DNA from: Chromatiaceae bacterium
Lineage (GTDB): Bacteria > Pseudomonadota > Gammaproteobacteria > Chromatiales > Chromatiaceae
Reading direction: 5' to 3'
Length of the DNA: 64,000 nucleotides
Assembly: GCA_024235175.1 (NCBI GenBank)
Contig: JACKMX010000003.1
Location: 882,011 to 946,010, forward strand
Both the position numbers and the translations under genes were made by a program. How positions within the stretch are numbered: position 1 is the first letter of the stretch; each line of letters starts with the position of its first letter. The notes under the pieces were generated by a model. It ran no database searches. It was not told the DNA's origin and saw nothing but the letters and a program-made list of their open reading frames with translations. Shown here piece after piece: positions 40,718 through 49,809 of this stretch.

Positions 40718-42574
40718 TTATTGTGTGACCAGGTCCTTCCGGGATCCTTCTTTGTGCAATACCAGCCTCGCCACCCGTTGCAGGTGCTGGTAAATACGCT
40801 TGAAGTTTTCCATCACGTCGGTCTCAAAAGTAAAAGCGGCCATCTCCTGGGAGGTATGATTTTCCTGCAGAAGTTGATTTTGTCGATCACGCCGCAGTTT
40901 TTCCATGCCCCCGATAAGACTCTCTTCCATGTCCAGTACCTCTTGTGCAGCACTTAGATTGTCATGCTCGAAAGCCACAATCGATCTCCTCAGCGCCTTG
41001 GCGATTTTGTCATGATAACCGGTAAGTTCGGTCAATATCTGCGGCCCCAGTTGCAGATTGGCCGAGGAGAAGATGCTGGTCAGATGAGACATATTGGTCT
41101 CTATGATATCTCCTACGTTTTCCAGTTCCGTGGTGACCGTCATGGCCGACATGGCGTCGCCGGCACTGTTCTTGGACAGATTGGCGGTACCCAGTCTGGC
41201 CAGATAACTGGCGATGGCAGAGTAGAGGTTGTCTACCCGGTCATCCATTTTCTGAACTTCGGCCATTCGGTCGACATCACCCCTGAACACCGTCTTCGGT
41301 ACCTCATTCAGCATTTCCTCCAGTGTTTCACCGATTCGCGCGACCTCACGCCGCACCATGCTGATCGCCATCGGGGGAGATAAGAGAAGGGTTTCATCCA
41401 GGTATTTGGGCTGAAACCTGGCTACGGCAATTTCTGCTGCGGTCTCCTCCCGTTCCGGCACCATCCAATCGATCAGGCGGCGAAATACGCTGACCAGTGG
41501 CAGGAAGAATATGGCGAGGCCGACATTGAACAGTGTGTGGCCGTTGGCTACCTGTCGGGGCACCTCGGCTGCCAGGATGTCCTGGGCATTGACCAGTGCG
41601 GCGGGAGCGGCCGGTGAGATGAGCCGGGTAAGTTCCGCCAGATAGGGGATGAACCAAGCGACCAACGCCACGCCGACAATCTTGAATGTGATATGTGCCA
41701 CCGCCACTCGCACAGCCTTCCGGGCCTTGCCGATAGCGGCCAGGCCAGCAGTGGCGCAGGTGCCGATATTGGCGCCCAGCGCCAGGGCGATGCCACCCTC
41801 CAGCGTGATCAGTCCCTGAGAAGCCAGGGCAACTACTACGCCCATGGTGGCGGAAGAGGATTGTATCAGCGCGGTAAACAATGCACCCAGCAATATACCC
41901 ACTGCCGGATTGTCTACGTTCCGCATCATTTCAATGAAGGGCTCATAGGTACGAAGCGGCTTCATGGCATCGCTCATGACCGCCATCCCAAAGAAGATCA
42001 GGCCCAACCCCATGATCAATGCACCGAACTGCTTGATCCGGTCATTGCGACCGACAAACAGCATGACGAATCCGATCGTGACCAGCAGCAACGCGAACTT
42101 GGTTACCTTGAATGCGACGATCTGGGCGGTCACCGTGGTGCCAACGTCCGCACCGAGAATTACACCGATGGCCTGGGACAAAGTCATCAGATCAGCCTGC
42201 ACAAACCCCACCAGCATTACGGTCGTCACGGACGAGGATTGGATAATGGCGGTGACGAATAAGCCGGTCAACAACCCCATAAAGGGGTTTGTGGTAAGTT
42301 TTCCGAGGATGTCTTTCATCTTCTCCCCGGCCACCTCTTTCAGGGCCTCACCCATCTGTTCCATACCAAACAGAAACAGGGAAAGCCCACCGAGCAACTC
42401 AATGATCAGAAAGAACCATTGAATCTGCTGACCCTCTTCAGCAGCTTGGGCGTGACCGGATATCACCATTCCAGCCAACCAAACAGAGATCATGGTTACA
42501 TACAGGATCCGCTTATTTCTGAGTAGCCCTGCATCGCACAACGCACCTCCCCTATAACAGCTAAACATGGACAC
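40718..42574 (-). CDS. Na+/phosphate cotransporter with PhoU-like C-terminal domain (paralogue 2)
   Basis: A 618-aa PNaS transporter. The membrane part has the two hallmark repeats FVTAIIQSSSVTTVMLVGFV and FTALIQSSSATMGVVVALA, plus FGMEQMGEALKEVAG near the start. The last ~200 residues form a PhoU-like helical domain. The N-terminus reads like a signal peptide (MISVWLAGMVISGHAQAAEE). Starts at 42574, 42568 or a TTG at 42541 behind GGGGAGG are all possible. It is closely similar to the gene at 45.5 kb, so it is a duplicate. Confidence 0.9.
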   Translation of the reverse strand: MSMFSCYRGGALCDAGLLRNKRILYVTMISVWLAGMVISGHAQAAEEGQQIQWFFLIIELLGGLSLFLFGMEQMGEALKEVAGEKMKDILGKLTTNPFMGLLTGLFVTAIIQSSSVTTVMLVGFVQADLMTLSQAIGVILGADVGTTVTAQIVAFKVTKFALLLVTIGFVMLFVGRNDRIKQFGALIMGLGLIFFGMAVMSDAMKPLRTYEPFIEMMRNVDNPAVGILLGALFTALIQSSSATMGVVVALASQGLITLEGGIALALGANIGTCATAGLAAIGKARKAVRVAVAHITFKIVGVALVAWFIPYLAELTRLISPAAPAALVNAQDILAAEVPRQVANGHTLFNVGLAIFFLPLVSVFRRLIDWMVPEREETAAEIAVARFQPKYLDETLLLSPPMAISMVRREVARIGETLEEMLNEVPKTVFRGDVDRMAEVQKMDDRVDNLYSAIASYLARLGTANLSKNSAGDAMSAMTVTTELENVGDIIETNMSHLTSIFSSANLQLGPQILTELTGYHDKIAKALRRSIVAFEHDNLSAAQEVLDMEESLIGGMEKLRRDRQNQLLQENHTSQEMAAFTFETDVMENFKRIYQHLQRVARLVLHKEGSRKDLVTQ

Positions 42575-42905
42575 TTTCCCCTCTAAACGAGTTTACGTAA
42601 CACAGTAGAAATTGCGGTTCTCTTTACACAATCAATTAAATTTCTTTTTACTCAGCAACAGAATCTGCTGGGGATAAAGGGCCATTTGTTCCTGGACAGT
42701 ACACCGGTCATTGCAAAACGTAAGAGTCCCGCACGGGACTCTCACGCCTGTTGCTTTAATCAAAATAGAGAAATTGGTCACCCGACCTCGAGTCAGATTG
42801 CCTAAGTTATGGCAATAAAAATGCCAACTTGCCGGCTTGAGGAAATCGTAACGAAAACAAAAGGAAACCAGGACTGTGATTGTTTTCCTTTATCTGTTGG
42901 GGGGT
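42575..42905. other. Upstream region of the cotransporter with a 9-bp perfect hairpin
   Basis: AGAGTCCCG-CA-CGGGACTCT (42723-42742) is a perfect palindrome about 150 nt upstream of the - strand cotransporter. It could be an operator or a terminator for something lost. No gene is supported here. Confidence 0.4.
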
Positions 42906-43192
42906 GCAGCCAAACAGACCACATAGGCTTGTGAAATGGCAGACCCTTCTCAGTGAATCAGCAGGTTAGGAATGGCGTCTAAAATGTTACAGTGCAGTAT
43001 TTGCTGCAATGGGTAATTCGGAAGCGAGCCAATATTCGAAGATCAAAACGCACGCGTGATGCGCGTGGAATTTTCGGAGAAAACAGCACAGGATAACCTT
43101 CTTTTAACGGATGCAGCATTCACTGCATTGTTCCTTTTTAGAGCCCACCTCTTAACTCTCTGATAGATGCGGAAAGTCAGTATCTTTTCGGG
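42906..43192. repeat. ~290-bp dispersed repeat, copy 1
   Basis: This stretch is an imperfect direct copy of 48376-48660. Long shared runs include GAGCCAATATTCGAAGATCA (one base differs) and CCACCTCTTAACTCTCTGATA. Small indels disturb any common reading frame, so it is probably not coding. It lies next to the REP-like hairpin and the IS110 element. Confidence 0.6.
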
Positions 43193-43227
43193 TATGGCTT
43201 TTTTAAAGTCGCAAATATGGGATCTGT

Positions 43228-43322
43228 AAATCCCCCGGCTTTAGCCGGCGCATCGTCATGCCGGCGCAGGCCGGCATCCAGAGAAATAGTCACAGCAGCT
43301 AGACTGGATTGCGGCCTTCGCC
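43228..43322. repeat. REP-like repeat cluster interrupted by the IS110 element
   Basis: Three palindromes occur in sequence: CCGGC-TTTA-GCCGG, then CATGCCGGCGCAGGCCGGCATCCAG-type arms, then TTGCGGC-CTTC-GCC at 43309-43322. The missing part of the last palindrome (GCAATGACG) is found at 44711 beyond the IS. Such units are common intergenic REP-like sequences in gammaproteobacteria. Confidence 0.6.
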
Positions 43323-43412
43323 GATGAGATGGTCTCCTCCCACTCCATTAATCGGCGTCGCAATGCGCCATGATAGAGGTGTTTTCAACTATCAAAGAAG
43401 CGGGAGAAGACC

Positions 43413-44429
43413 ATGAACAAGATTACGACGATCGGCCTGGATTTGGCAAAAAATGTGTTTCATGCGGTGTGCTGCGATGAAAACGGAAAGATCATCCGGA
43501 AAAAGATGCTGAAACGATCTCAGGTATTGAGCTATTTTGCCAACCTGCCGGCCGGCCTGGTGGGCATGGAAGCTTGTGCCAGCGCCCACTACTGGGCCCG
43601 GGAGCTGAATACCCTGGGGCACCAGGTAAAGCTGATTCCACCGCAGTACGTCAAACCCTATGTGCGTGGCAACAAGAACGACTATAACGATGCATTGGCC
43701 ATTGCGGAGGCCGTAGTCAATCCAGAGATGCGCTTTGCTGCGGTTAAAACAACGGAACAACAAGATATCCAGGCACTGTACCGCCTGCGGGAGCGGCGGA
43801 TCGCGGACCGTACCGCATTATGTAATCAGCTGCGGGGACTGCTGGCCGAGTATGGCCTGGTTCTTCCCAAAGGCGTCCATGTGGTCCGCAAACGACTGCC
43901 TGAGCTGTTGGAAGATGCAGAGAACGGACTGAGCGATCTTTTCCGCCGGCTGTTGGCACAGAGCTACCAACAGCTACGGGAACTGGATGAGCATATCGAC
44001 TTTTACACCCGGGAGATGATGCGCGAGAGCCGGCAGAACGATGCCTGTCAGAGATTACAGACGATACCCGGCTATGGACCCATCGTAGCCAGTGCGTTCC
44101 ATAGTAAGGTGGGAACGGGTGAGACCTATCGATGCGGCCGGGACGTATCGGCTTCACTGGGCCTGGTACCCAGGCAGCACGGCAGTGGTGGTAAAGAGGT
44201 ATTGCTGAGTATCAGTAAGCGCGGGGATCGCTATCTGCGCAGCCTGCTGGTGCACGGAGCCCGTGCAGTGGTGATCCGGGCGGTCAACAAAAAGGACCGT
44301 TTGAGCCGCTGGATCAACAAGGTCAGGGCGCAACGGGGGTACAACAAAGCCACGGTTGCTCTGGCCAACAAGATGGCACGTATTGGGTGGGCGGTCCTTG
44401 CGCATAAGAGCGTGTATCAGCCCGCTTGA
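43413..44429 (+). CDS. IS110/IS1111-family transposase (DEDD recombinase)
   Basis: A 338-aa enzyme starting at ATG 43413 behind GGGAG. The N-terminal RuvC-like domain has Asp in GLDLAKNVF, Glu in GMEACASA, and the Asp pair in KNDYNDALAIAEA. The C-terminal Tnp domain includes TIPGYGPIVASAF, then SASLGLVPRQHGSGGKE with the conserved Ser. Members of this family use a structured RNA from the element to choose target and donor DNA. It is intact and probably active. Confidence 0.92.
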   Translation: MNKITTIGLDLAKNVFHAVCCDENGKIIRKKMLKRSQVLSYFANLPAGLVGMEACASAHYWARELNTLGHQVKLIPPQYVKPYVRGNKNDYNDALAIAEAVVNPEMRFAAVKTTEQQDIQALYRLRERRIADRTALCNQLRGLLAEYGLVLPKGVHVVRKRLPELLEDAENGLSDLFRRLLAQSYQQLRELDEHIDFYTREMMRESRQNDACQRLQTIPGYGPIVASAFHSKVGTGETYRCGRDVSASLGLVPRQHGSGGKEVLLSISKRGDRYLRSLLVHGARAVVIRAVNKKDRLSRWINKVRAQRGYNKATVALANKMARIGWAVLAHKSVYQPA

Positions 44430-44693
44430 GGTTTTTTGAATCAGTCAGTGAGAGAGAGCAACAGGAGGTAACCTACCCACGATTGCGAAGACTTTGTGGC
44501 AAACGATGACACAACAGGTCAGACCGGCGTATTGAAAACCTGTTCATTGCGGTGGCTAAGAAAAAGCCGTTTCGCCGAAAAGGACAATACGCGCGCATTT
44601 CATCGAGGCCAGGAGGGAATCACCTCCATCGACAGGCCGGATATACGGAAGCAATCCTGTCCCTATCATCGATGACACAAAGACTTGCAAAGC
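44430..44693 (+). ncRNA. Candidate bridge-RNA region of the IS1111 element
   Basis: The 264 nt between the transposase stop and the right sub-terminal repeat has no gene. In IS1111-type elements the bridge RNA is reported to come from this 3' non-coding end. Whether loops complementary to the REP-like hairpin target and the IS ends exist here needs folding; I did not derive a structure. Confidence 0.4.
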
Positions 44694-44710
44694 GGGAGGA
44701 GACCATATAC

Positions 44711-45119
44711 GCAATGACGAGGAAGTGGGGTACTAAGCGCCAATGAGTTGTGCCTGCAGCGATGATAAATCGGCCGAATGGCCGATCGATCCGGCTTTTA
44801 GCCGTAATTCGAAGCCACCGGCTTTAGCCGGTGGAGTATTCACACTGCCTGAGAATGTGTCGGCGCAACACTGCGTTGTGGGTGTAGCTTTTCGAATTGT
44901 TACAATTAACTTGGCTCGGTTATAACTCCTTGATTTAAAAATCAGTATCCATGCCGGCTAGAGTTGACGGGTACGGTGCGGTGCGTTTCGCTGCACCCCC
45001 TGGTGCAGATCATCCCGGCCCAGAGATACTCTAACTGTTCGCTGTAAAAGGAGATTCATGGTCAGCTCGAATCTGGTCCGGTAGTTGCGTTGTTCCCCCC
45101 TAGCAGACGAGGGGCAACT
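44711..45119. other. Intergenic region with REP-like hairpins
   Basis: ATCGGCC-GAAT-GGCCGAT (about 44768-44785) and CCACCGGC-TTTA-GCCGGTGG (about 44815-44834) are perfect hairpins. The second shares the GGC-TTTA-GCC core with the repeat left of the IS. A 60-codon frame over this area looks spurious. The right part leads to the next small gene. Confidence 0.5.
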
Positions 45120-45446
45120 GTGATTCTCACGAACAAAACCAAGGGCATTATCCGGGCCGCCCTGGTGATGCGCGAAATCGACCGGATACGACATGAGCAG
45201 TTCGGATGGAGCGCCAATGTGCTGGTCCGGGCTGCTCTGGCAGTCACTTTTATGTGCCTTATCGTTATTTCCTATGAGATGGGGGGTGTCATAGGGTTGG
45301 TGATTGCTTTGATTCTCTCCCTCGTGGCTCTGTTCGTACCTGTACTCCACATCATGGCGAGGGATTCTGCGGAGAGGCGGCTGCGCAGTGCATCCGATAG
45401 GTCTCAACTTACCAGCTCCCATTCCACCAGTAAAACTGCAAGCTAG
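45120..45446 (+). CDS. Small two-helix membrane protein upstream of Na+/Pi paralogue 3
   Basis: A 108-aa protein starting at GTG 45120 behind GAGGGG. The N-terminal amphipathic part is KGIIRAALVMREIDRIRHEQ, followed by two helices (VRAALAVTFMCLIVISYEMG and VIGLVIALILSLVALFVPVL) and a polar tail. It is a homologue of the IS-interrupted gene at 51322/53168. Both sit beside phosphate transporters, which suggests a shared accessory role. No known family comes to mind. Confidence 0.6.
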   Translation: MILTNKTKGIIRAALVMREIDRIRHEQFGWSANVLVRAALAVTFMCLIVISYEMGGVIGLVIALILSLVALFVPVLHIMARDSAERRLRSASDRSQLTSSHSTSKTAS

Positions 45447-45493
45447 ATGAAAATACCCAAGCGCAGTAGATCGTTAAGGGTAGGGAATCTGCA

Positions 45494-47314
45494 GTGAGTT
45501 CTGGTGCCGATATCGGCAGTATGCGGGCCTGCCGGCGGTCGGGTTTGACCCCGATTCTGGGAGTTGCAGTATTTTTGCTGGTGATGCCTGTGCTCGCTGC
45601 CACCTCTGGCAGCGAGGAAGAGATCGATTGGGGAGTGATGGCCATGACCCTGCTGGGCGGTCTGGCGATATTCCTGTACGGCATGGAGCAGATGGCCGAG
45701 GCGCTGAAGAAGGTGGCCGGGGACAGTATGAAACAGATCCTGGCGCGTCTCACGGGCAACCGTTTCATGGGGCTGATAACCGGCGCCTTTGTCACCGCCA
45801 TTATTCAGTCATCATCGGTCACCACAGTCATGTTGGTGGGCTTTGTCACCGCTGGGCTTATGTCGCTGACACAGGCAGTTGGTGTGATCCTCGGGGCCGA
45901 TATCGGCACTACCATCACGGCTCAGATTGTCGCATTCAAGGTAACCAAGTACGCATTATTTTTGGTGGCGGTGGGGTTCGCCATGATTTTCATGGGGCGA
46001 AACGAGCGAATCAAGCAGTATGGAAACCTGGTCATGGGACTGGGCATGATCTTTTTCGGTATGGGCATCATGAGTGACGGGATGCGACCGCTGCGTAGTT
46101 ACGAGTCTTTCATTGTGCTGATGCAGAATGTATCCAATCCACTCGTTGGTATCCTGGTTGCGACCATTTTCACCTCCCTGATCCAGTCTTCCTCGGCTAC
46201 CATGGGTGTAGTTATCGCGTTAGCCCTACAAGGCCTGATCACCTTGGAAGCCGGGATAGCCCTGGCCTTGGGCGCCAATATAGGCACCTGCGCCACTGCT
46301 GGCTTAGCCGCAATCGGTAAGCCGCGAGAGGCGGTACGGGTGGCGGTGGCTCATGTCACCTTCAAGATCATTGGCGTTGCTCTCGTCCTACCATTCATCC
46401 CCTATTTCACTGTCCTGGTGCGCGATATCTCACCAGTTGCGGTGGAAACCTTGGTGGGGATGGACCGACTGGCAGCGGAGACTCCACGCCAGATTGCTAA
46501 TGCTCATACACTTTTCAATATCAGTATTGCACTGGTATTCCTGCCATTCTCCAACCAGTTCGCCCGGTTCTGTGAATGGATCGTGCCGGACAAGCCACTC
46601 TCTTCGGAGGAGGTATTGGTGCGTCCCAGTTATCTTGATGAGGCACTGGTTGATACGCCCCCGCTGGCGCTTGAACGGGTTCGATTAGAGATTGGCCATA
46701 TGGGTGCTTTTGTCAACCGTATGCTTGCAGAAAGTATTCCTGCATTGCTGCATGGGAAGCTCGAACAGATCAGGGAAATCTCCGCCATCGACGACAAAGT
46801 AGACATCCTGTATGAAGAGATCCTCTCCTATTTGGGTAAGGTGGGTAGAAAAGAGTTGACGGAATCCCAGGCTAAGGAGCTTTCCAAGCTTCTGATAGTG
46901 ATCAATGATCTGGAGAACATCGGAGATCTGATTGAAACCAATGCGCTGGACCTGGCAGAACAGTGTGCAGCCCAACACTTGCACATGAGCGATGTCACGA
47001 AAAAGGTTCTCAGGGATCTGCATACCTCGGTCGCTGGAAGTGTCGAAGTGGCGGTGCGTGCAGTCATCACGAATGATATTGATGCGGCACGGGAAGTAAT
47101 CGGCATGAAGAGTCGAATTCAGGAGCAGGTCACATCGGCCGAACTCCATGAAGCCAGGCGGCTGGTTGCCGATGAGCCAGATCGGGTAGCGGTCTACTCG
47201 GTGGAGGTGGAACTTATCGAAAAACTGAAACATGTGTACGACTTTGCAGAGCGCATGGTCAAGACCATAGAACAGGATCACTCCTCAAAGGCATCGGTTA
47301 CTGGTGTAGGGTAA
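45494..47314 (+). CDS. Na+/phosphate cotransporter with PhoU-like C-terminal domain (paralogue 3)
   Basis: A 606-aa PNaS transporter closely related to the one at 40.7 kb. The QSSS repeats FVTAIIQSSSVTTVMLVGFV and FTSLIQSSSATMGVVIALA are present, with FLYGMEQMAEALKKVAGD near the start and a PhoU-like tail of ~200 residues. GTG 45494 or ATG 45521 can start it; the second gives a neat signal-like helix. It follows the small membrane gene by 47 nt and is probably co-transcribed with it. Confidence 0.9.
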   Translation: MSSGADIGSMRACRRSGLTPILGVAVFLLVMPVLAATSGSEEEIDWGVMAMTLLGGLAIFLYGMEQMAEALKKVAGDSMKQILARLTGNRFMGLITGAFVTAIIQSSSVTTVMLVGFVTAGLMSLTQAVGVILGADIGTTITAQIVAFKVTKYALFLVAVGFAMIFMGRNERIKQYGNLVMGLGMIFFGMGIMSDGMRPLRSYESFIVLMQNVSNPLVGILVATIFTSLIQSSSATMGVVIALALQGLITLEAGIALALGANIGTCATAGLAAIGKPREAVRVAVAHVTFKIIGVALVLPFIPYFTVLVRDISPVAVETLVGMDRLAAETPRQIANAHTLFNISIALVFLPFSNQFARFCEWIVPDKPLSSEEVLVRPSYLDEALVDTPPLALERVRLEIGHMGAFVNRMLAESIPALLHGKLEQIREISAIDDKVDILYEEILSYLGKVGRKELTESQAKELSKLLIVINDLENIGDLIETNALDLAEQCAAQHLHMSDVTKKVLRDLHTSVAGSVEVAVRAVITNDIDAAREVIGMKSRIQEQVTSAELHEARRLVADEPDRVAVYSVEVELIEKLKHVYDFAERMVKTIEQDHSSKASVTGVG

Positions 47315-47652
47315 ATGGTGTAACCAGAACTGTAAAACCCGGTGTAGGTTGCATGCTTTAGGGAAAAAAACAGGAGAGGGGTGCAGCATTCTTTGCTCTG
47401 TTTAGTTTCCAACATTTATCAATCTTCATGATAAATAAGAAATTACTTTTTTCCCCCACTTAGATCTGCAAATACTGCTGCAGCCTAGAGTTCCTTCATC
47501 CAGTCGCCTGGTTGAACCTAACATGCTGTTATCAAGAGACTTTATCTAACTATTTAAGGTTGGCATTTTTTCTGCCTTATTAATTGCAAGCGGCCACTTC
47601 CAGTGGATCCCTCCAAGAAGGTTGTGGAAACAGACAGCTGGATTAATTCGTC
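47315..47652. other. Intergenic region after Na+/Pi paralogue 3
   Basis: About 340 AT-rich nt without a gene. A GGTGTAACC like those near 34.8 kb is seen near 47316, and GGTGCAGCATTCTTTGCTCTG near 47379 vaguely recalls part of the 290-bp repeat. No clear terminator. Confidence 0.35.
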
Positions 47653-47853
47653 ATGCATTCGATCTACGGAACACTTGCCATGTTAACTTTCAGATTTACA
47701 CCAATCAGACGCATTGCCCTCGCAATTGTCGCCATCGGATTCATCTTCTCGAGCCATTACTTGATTACAGGAGGTTGGCTATTGCAGGTTCTGGGGATCT
47801 ATCTCGGACTTGGTCTAACGACTTTATTGATAGCATCTCTTGCGTCGAGTTAG
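47653..47853 (+). CDS. 66-aa two-helix membrane protein
   Basis: A short basic N-terminus (TFRFTPIRR) leads to two hydrophobic helices, IALAIVAIGFIFSSHYL and LLQVLGIYLGLGLTTLLIAS. ATG 47653 or ATG 47680 can start it; neither has a strong ribosome site. It belongs to the group of tiny membrane proteins scattered through the phosphate island. The function is unknown. Confidence 0.45.
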   Translation: MHSIYGTLAMLTFRFTPIRRIALAIVAIGFIFSSHYLITGGWLLQVLGIYLGLGLTTLLIASLASS

Positions 47854-48009
47854 CTGGATGTAGCTGATGGTGGGCTTTTCCAATGAATCTTGGAGAGAGG
47901 AACAAACCATGGCCGTCAATTACAGGACCTAGTCACGACAAACAGAATATCTAGTCATTTGATCTGGCCTGCACAATGCACAAATCAAAAAAATACCGAG
48001 GAGCTAATC

Positions 48010-48318
48010 TTGCCTAAAAGTAAATGCGAACCACATCGCGACCATGAAAAATTTACCGGTGTCCTGGGCCGCAGGGAAATAATCGCGGACCAAGGAAAAT
48101 TTTTTCGCATTGTGCGCACTGTGATGACACATCCGATCTGGGAAGTGGCATCACCCACAACGCAAATCGGAAAACTCATACGACTACTTCTGATCTTCGT
48201 TGGTACGAGCATCCTTATCGTTGAGGCGATAGCTTCGAGCCCGTGGCCCTTAGTCATAGTGATTACGTTAGTGTTCTTTGCCATTGGATGGGCAAAGGCA
48301 GGATCCTCAAATTCCTGA
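48010..48318 (+). CDS. Small membrane protein with two C-terminal helices
   Basis: A 102-aa frame. TTG 48010 is favoured by GAGGAG 6 nt ahead; a longer frame begins at 47890. Residues 1-55 are polar and basic; the end has LIRLLLIFVGTSILIVEAI and PLVIVITLVFFAIGWA. It lies between small membrane genes of the island, with no recognised family. Confidence 0.45.
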   Translation: MPKSKCEPHRDHEKFTGVLGRREIIADQGKFFRIVRTVMTHPIWEVASPTTQIGKLIRLLLIFVGTSILIVEAIASSPWPLVIVITLVFFAIGWAKAGSSNS

Positions 48319-48375
48319 TTGGAATCACCGGTTTTCTTATTTTCATCAGATAATGCAGTTCTGTCTGCTTAGGAC

Positions 48376-48660
48376 TCTGCCAAACAGATACCAAGGGCTC
48401 GTGAAAGGGCAGACTCTTCTCTATGAATCAGATGGTTCGGAATGGTGTAGAGAAAGCTACAGTGCAGTATCACTGCAGTGGATAATCTGGAAGCAAGCCA
48501 ATATTCGAAGATCAAACCGTACGGCTAATGCGCGCGGAATTTTCAAAGCAAAAACACTCGATAATCCTCTTTTGACGGGTGCAGCATTTACTGCATTGTT
48601 CCTTTTTGGAACCCACCTCTTAACTCTCTGATAGATATGGAAAGTCAGTGCCTATTCGGG
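48376..48660. repeat. ~290-bp dispersed repeat, copy 2
   Basis: The second copy of the repeat at 42906-43192, in the same orientation. An open frame across its right half ends NPLLTGAAFTALFLFGTHLL, but in copy 1 the frame is shifted by an extra T, so coding conservation is not supported. The two copies bracket the IS110 element and Na+/Pi paralogue 3. Confidence 0.6.
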
Positions 48661-48823
48661 GGTGCTCCGCAGGTACTGCGCAACATTCTGCTGCACCTTC
48701 GCGAGTGACGGTGAGAGACGCTCGCACTTAGATTCTCTCTGTTTTTATTGAGATTTATATCGATCTGAGAGATGGCATGTTTGTTGATACAGAATATCGG
48801 ATGAACGATTGGAGAAACCTGTT
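48661..48823. other. Upstream region with a sigma-54-like element at 48773-48788
   Basis: TGGCATGTTTGTTGAT matches the TGGCA and TTG blocks of sigma-54 promoters with the right spacing, but has GA where GC is usual. It points to the small gene at 48824 and the DUF47-PiT operon. Confidence 0.35.
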
Positions 48824-49006
48824 ATGAATGACGTGAAAGAAAATTTAATTACATATCACCTGGTTCTGGCTATCGGCCTATTGCTGATTATTGTGGGTGA
48901 ACTGTGGTTGGGGAGTGTGGAACTGACGGTGTTGGGATCCGCCGTGGTCACCCTGGGCATGGTTTCAAGGCATTCGATGGTACGTACCAAATTATCACGT
49001 CACTGA
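48824..49006 (+). CDS. 60-aa two-helix membrane protein ahead of the DUF47-PiT operon
   Basis: ATG 48824 follows a GGAG-containing leader. Two hydrophobic segments, HLVLAIGLLLIIVGELWLG and LTVLGSAVVTLGMVS, are separated by a short turn and followed by a basic end. It lies 61 nt before the DUF47 gene on the same strand and may be the first gene of that operon. Unknown function. Confidence 0.5.
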   Translation: MNDVKENLITYHLVLAIGLLLIIVGELWLGSVELTVLGSAVVTLGMVSRHSMVRTKLSRH

Positions 49007-49067
49007 TATACGGAGAGCCCGGTATCCGGCTTTCAATTACAAACCACAAACCAATGAGAACTACTAA

Positions 49068-49733
49068 ATGAATATAAAGGTCGAGAATCTGGCCCTTTTT
49101 GGAAAAACCAAGAATATCGAAAGAATGATAGATGACCTTATGGACTGCATCTCCAACGGCGCAATGATATTTGAAACGGGTATCAATACGTACCTGGATG
49201 GCGTCGAGGAGGGTCGGTGTGATGATCTGGCACACCAGATACGCGATCTTGAGGTGGAAGGCAACCGGTTACGCCGGGAGATCGAAGGTCATCTCTATAC
49301 GGACATGCTAATACCCGATTCCAGAGGAGACGTATTGAGTCTTTTGGAGGATATCAATTATTTACTCGGGCTGGCCGAGGACGTTTTTCTGGCCATCACC
49401 GTTGAGGGCCCGGCGATCGATGACGAGTTCAAGGCGGACTTCAAACTGCTTACGACAGCGGCTGTGAAAGCGGTCGATTCGGCAGTGCTCGCTTCCAGGG
49501 CGTTCTTCAGGAATATTACCGCCGTGCGCGATCATCTCGGCAAAGTTTCATTTCATGAGGAGGAGGCCGACCAGATCGCAGTCCGTCTTAAAAGGAAGAT
49601 TTTTACTTCCGATCAGGACCTGCAAAGAAAACTACATAAACGTTATTTTGTGGACAAGCTAGATCGTCTCGCTGACGAAGCTGAGGATGTCGGCGACTGG
49701 CTGGCCATCTATTCGATCAAGCGTTCTCTTTGA
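49068..49733 (+). CDS. DUF47 PhoU-like regulator of the adjacent PiT transporter
   Basis: A 221-aa all-helical protein of the DUF47 family, divergent from the copy at 31.2 kb. Landmarks are NIERMIDDLMDCISNGAMIF, the acidic DDLAHQIRDLEVEGNRLRRE, and LDRLADEAEDVGDWLAIYS at the end. It lies 76 nt before the PiT gene, the classical pair in bacteria, in which DUF47 modulates low-affinity phosphate uptake. Confidence 0.9.
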   Translation: MNIKVENLALFGKTKNIERMIDDLMDCISNGAMIFETGINTYLDGVEEGRCDDLAHQIRDLEVEGNRLRREIEGHLYTDMLIPDSRGDVLSLLEDINYLLGLAEDVFLAITVEGPAIDDEFKADFKLLTTAAVKAVDSAVLASRAFFRNITAVRDHLGKVSFHEEEADQIAVRLKRKIFTSDQDLQRKLHKRYFVDKLDRLADEAEDVGDWLAIYSIKRSL

Positions 49734-49809
49734 GCTTCCGGTATATATCGGTGTTACCCGGGCCGGGTAACGGAATATTGCGCTCAATCACCTCAATGAA
49801 GAGATTCGT

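Larger units (their letters stand above)
43323..44710 (+). mobile_element. IS110-family element, IS1111 subgroup
   Basis: About 1388 bp. Sub-terminal inverted repeats ATGGTCTCCTCCC (43329-43341) and GGGAGGAGACCAT (44694-44706) match perfectly over 13 nt, about 6 and 4 nt from the ends, the pattern of the IS1111 subgroup. Removing the element joins TTGCGGCCTTCGCC to GCAATGACG, which restores a full hairpin. There is no target duplication, as expected. The ends have a 1-nt ambiguity. Confidence 0.82.

Noticed and set aside
44743..44925. 60-codon frame right of the IS110 element
   Set aside because: It runs through REP-like hairpins and has no ribosome site.
48278..48631. 117-codon frame across repeat copy 2
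   Set aside because: Copy 1 of the repeat is frameshifted relative to it, so coding is not conserved.
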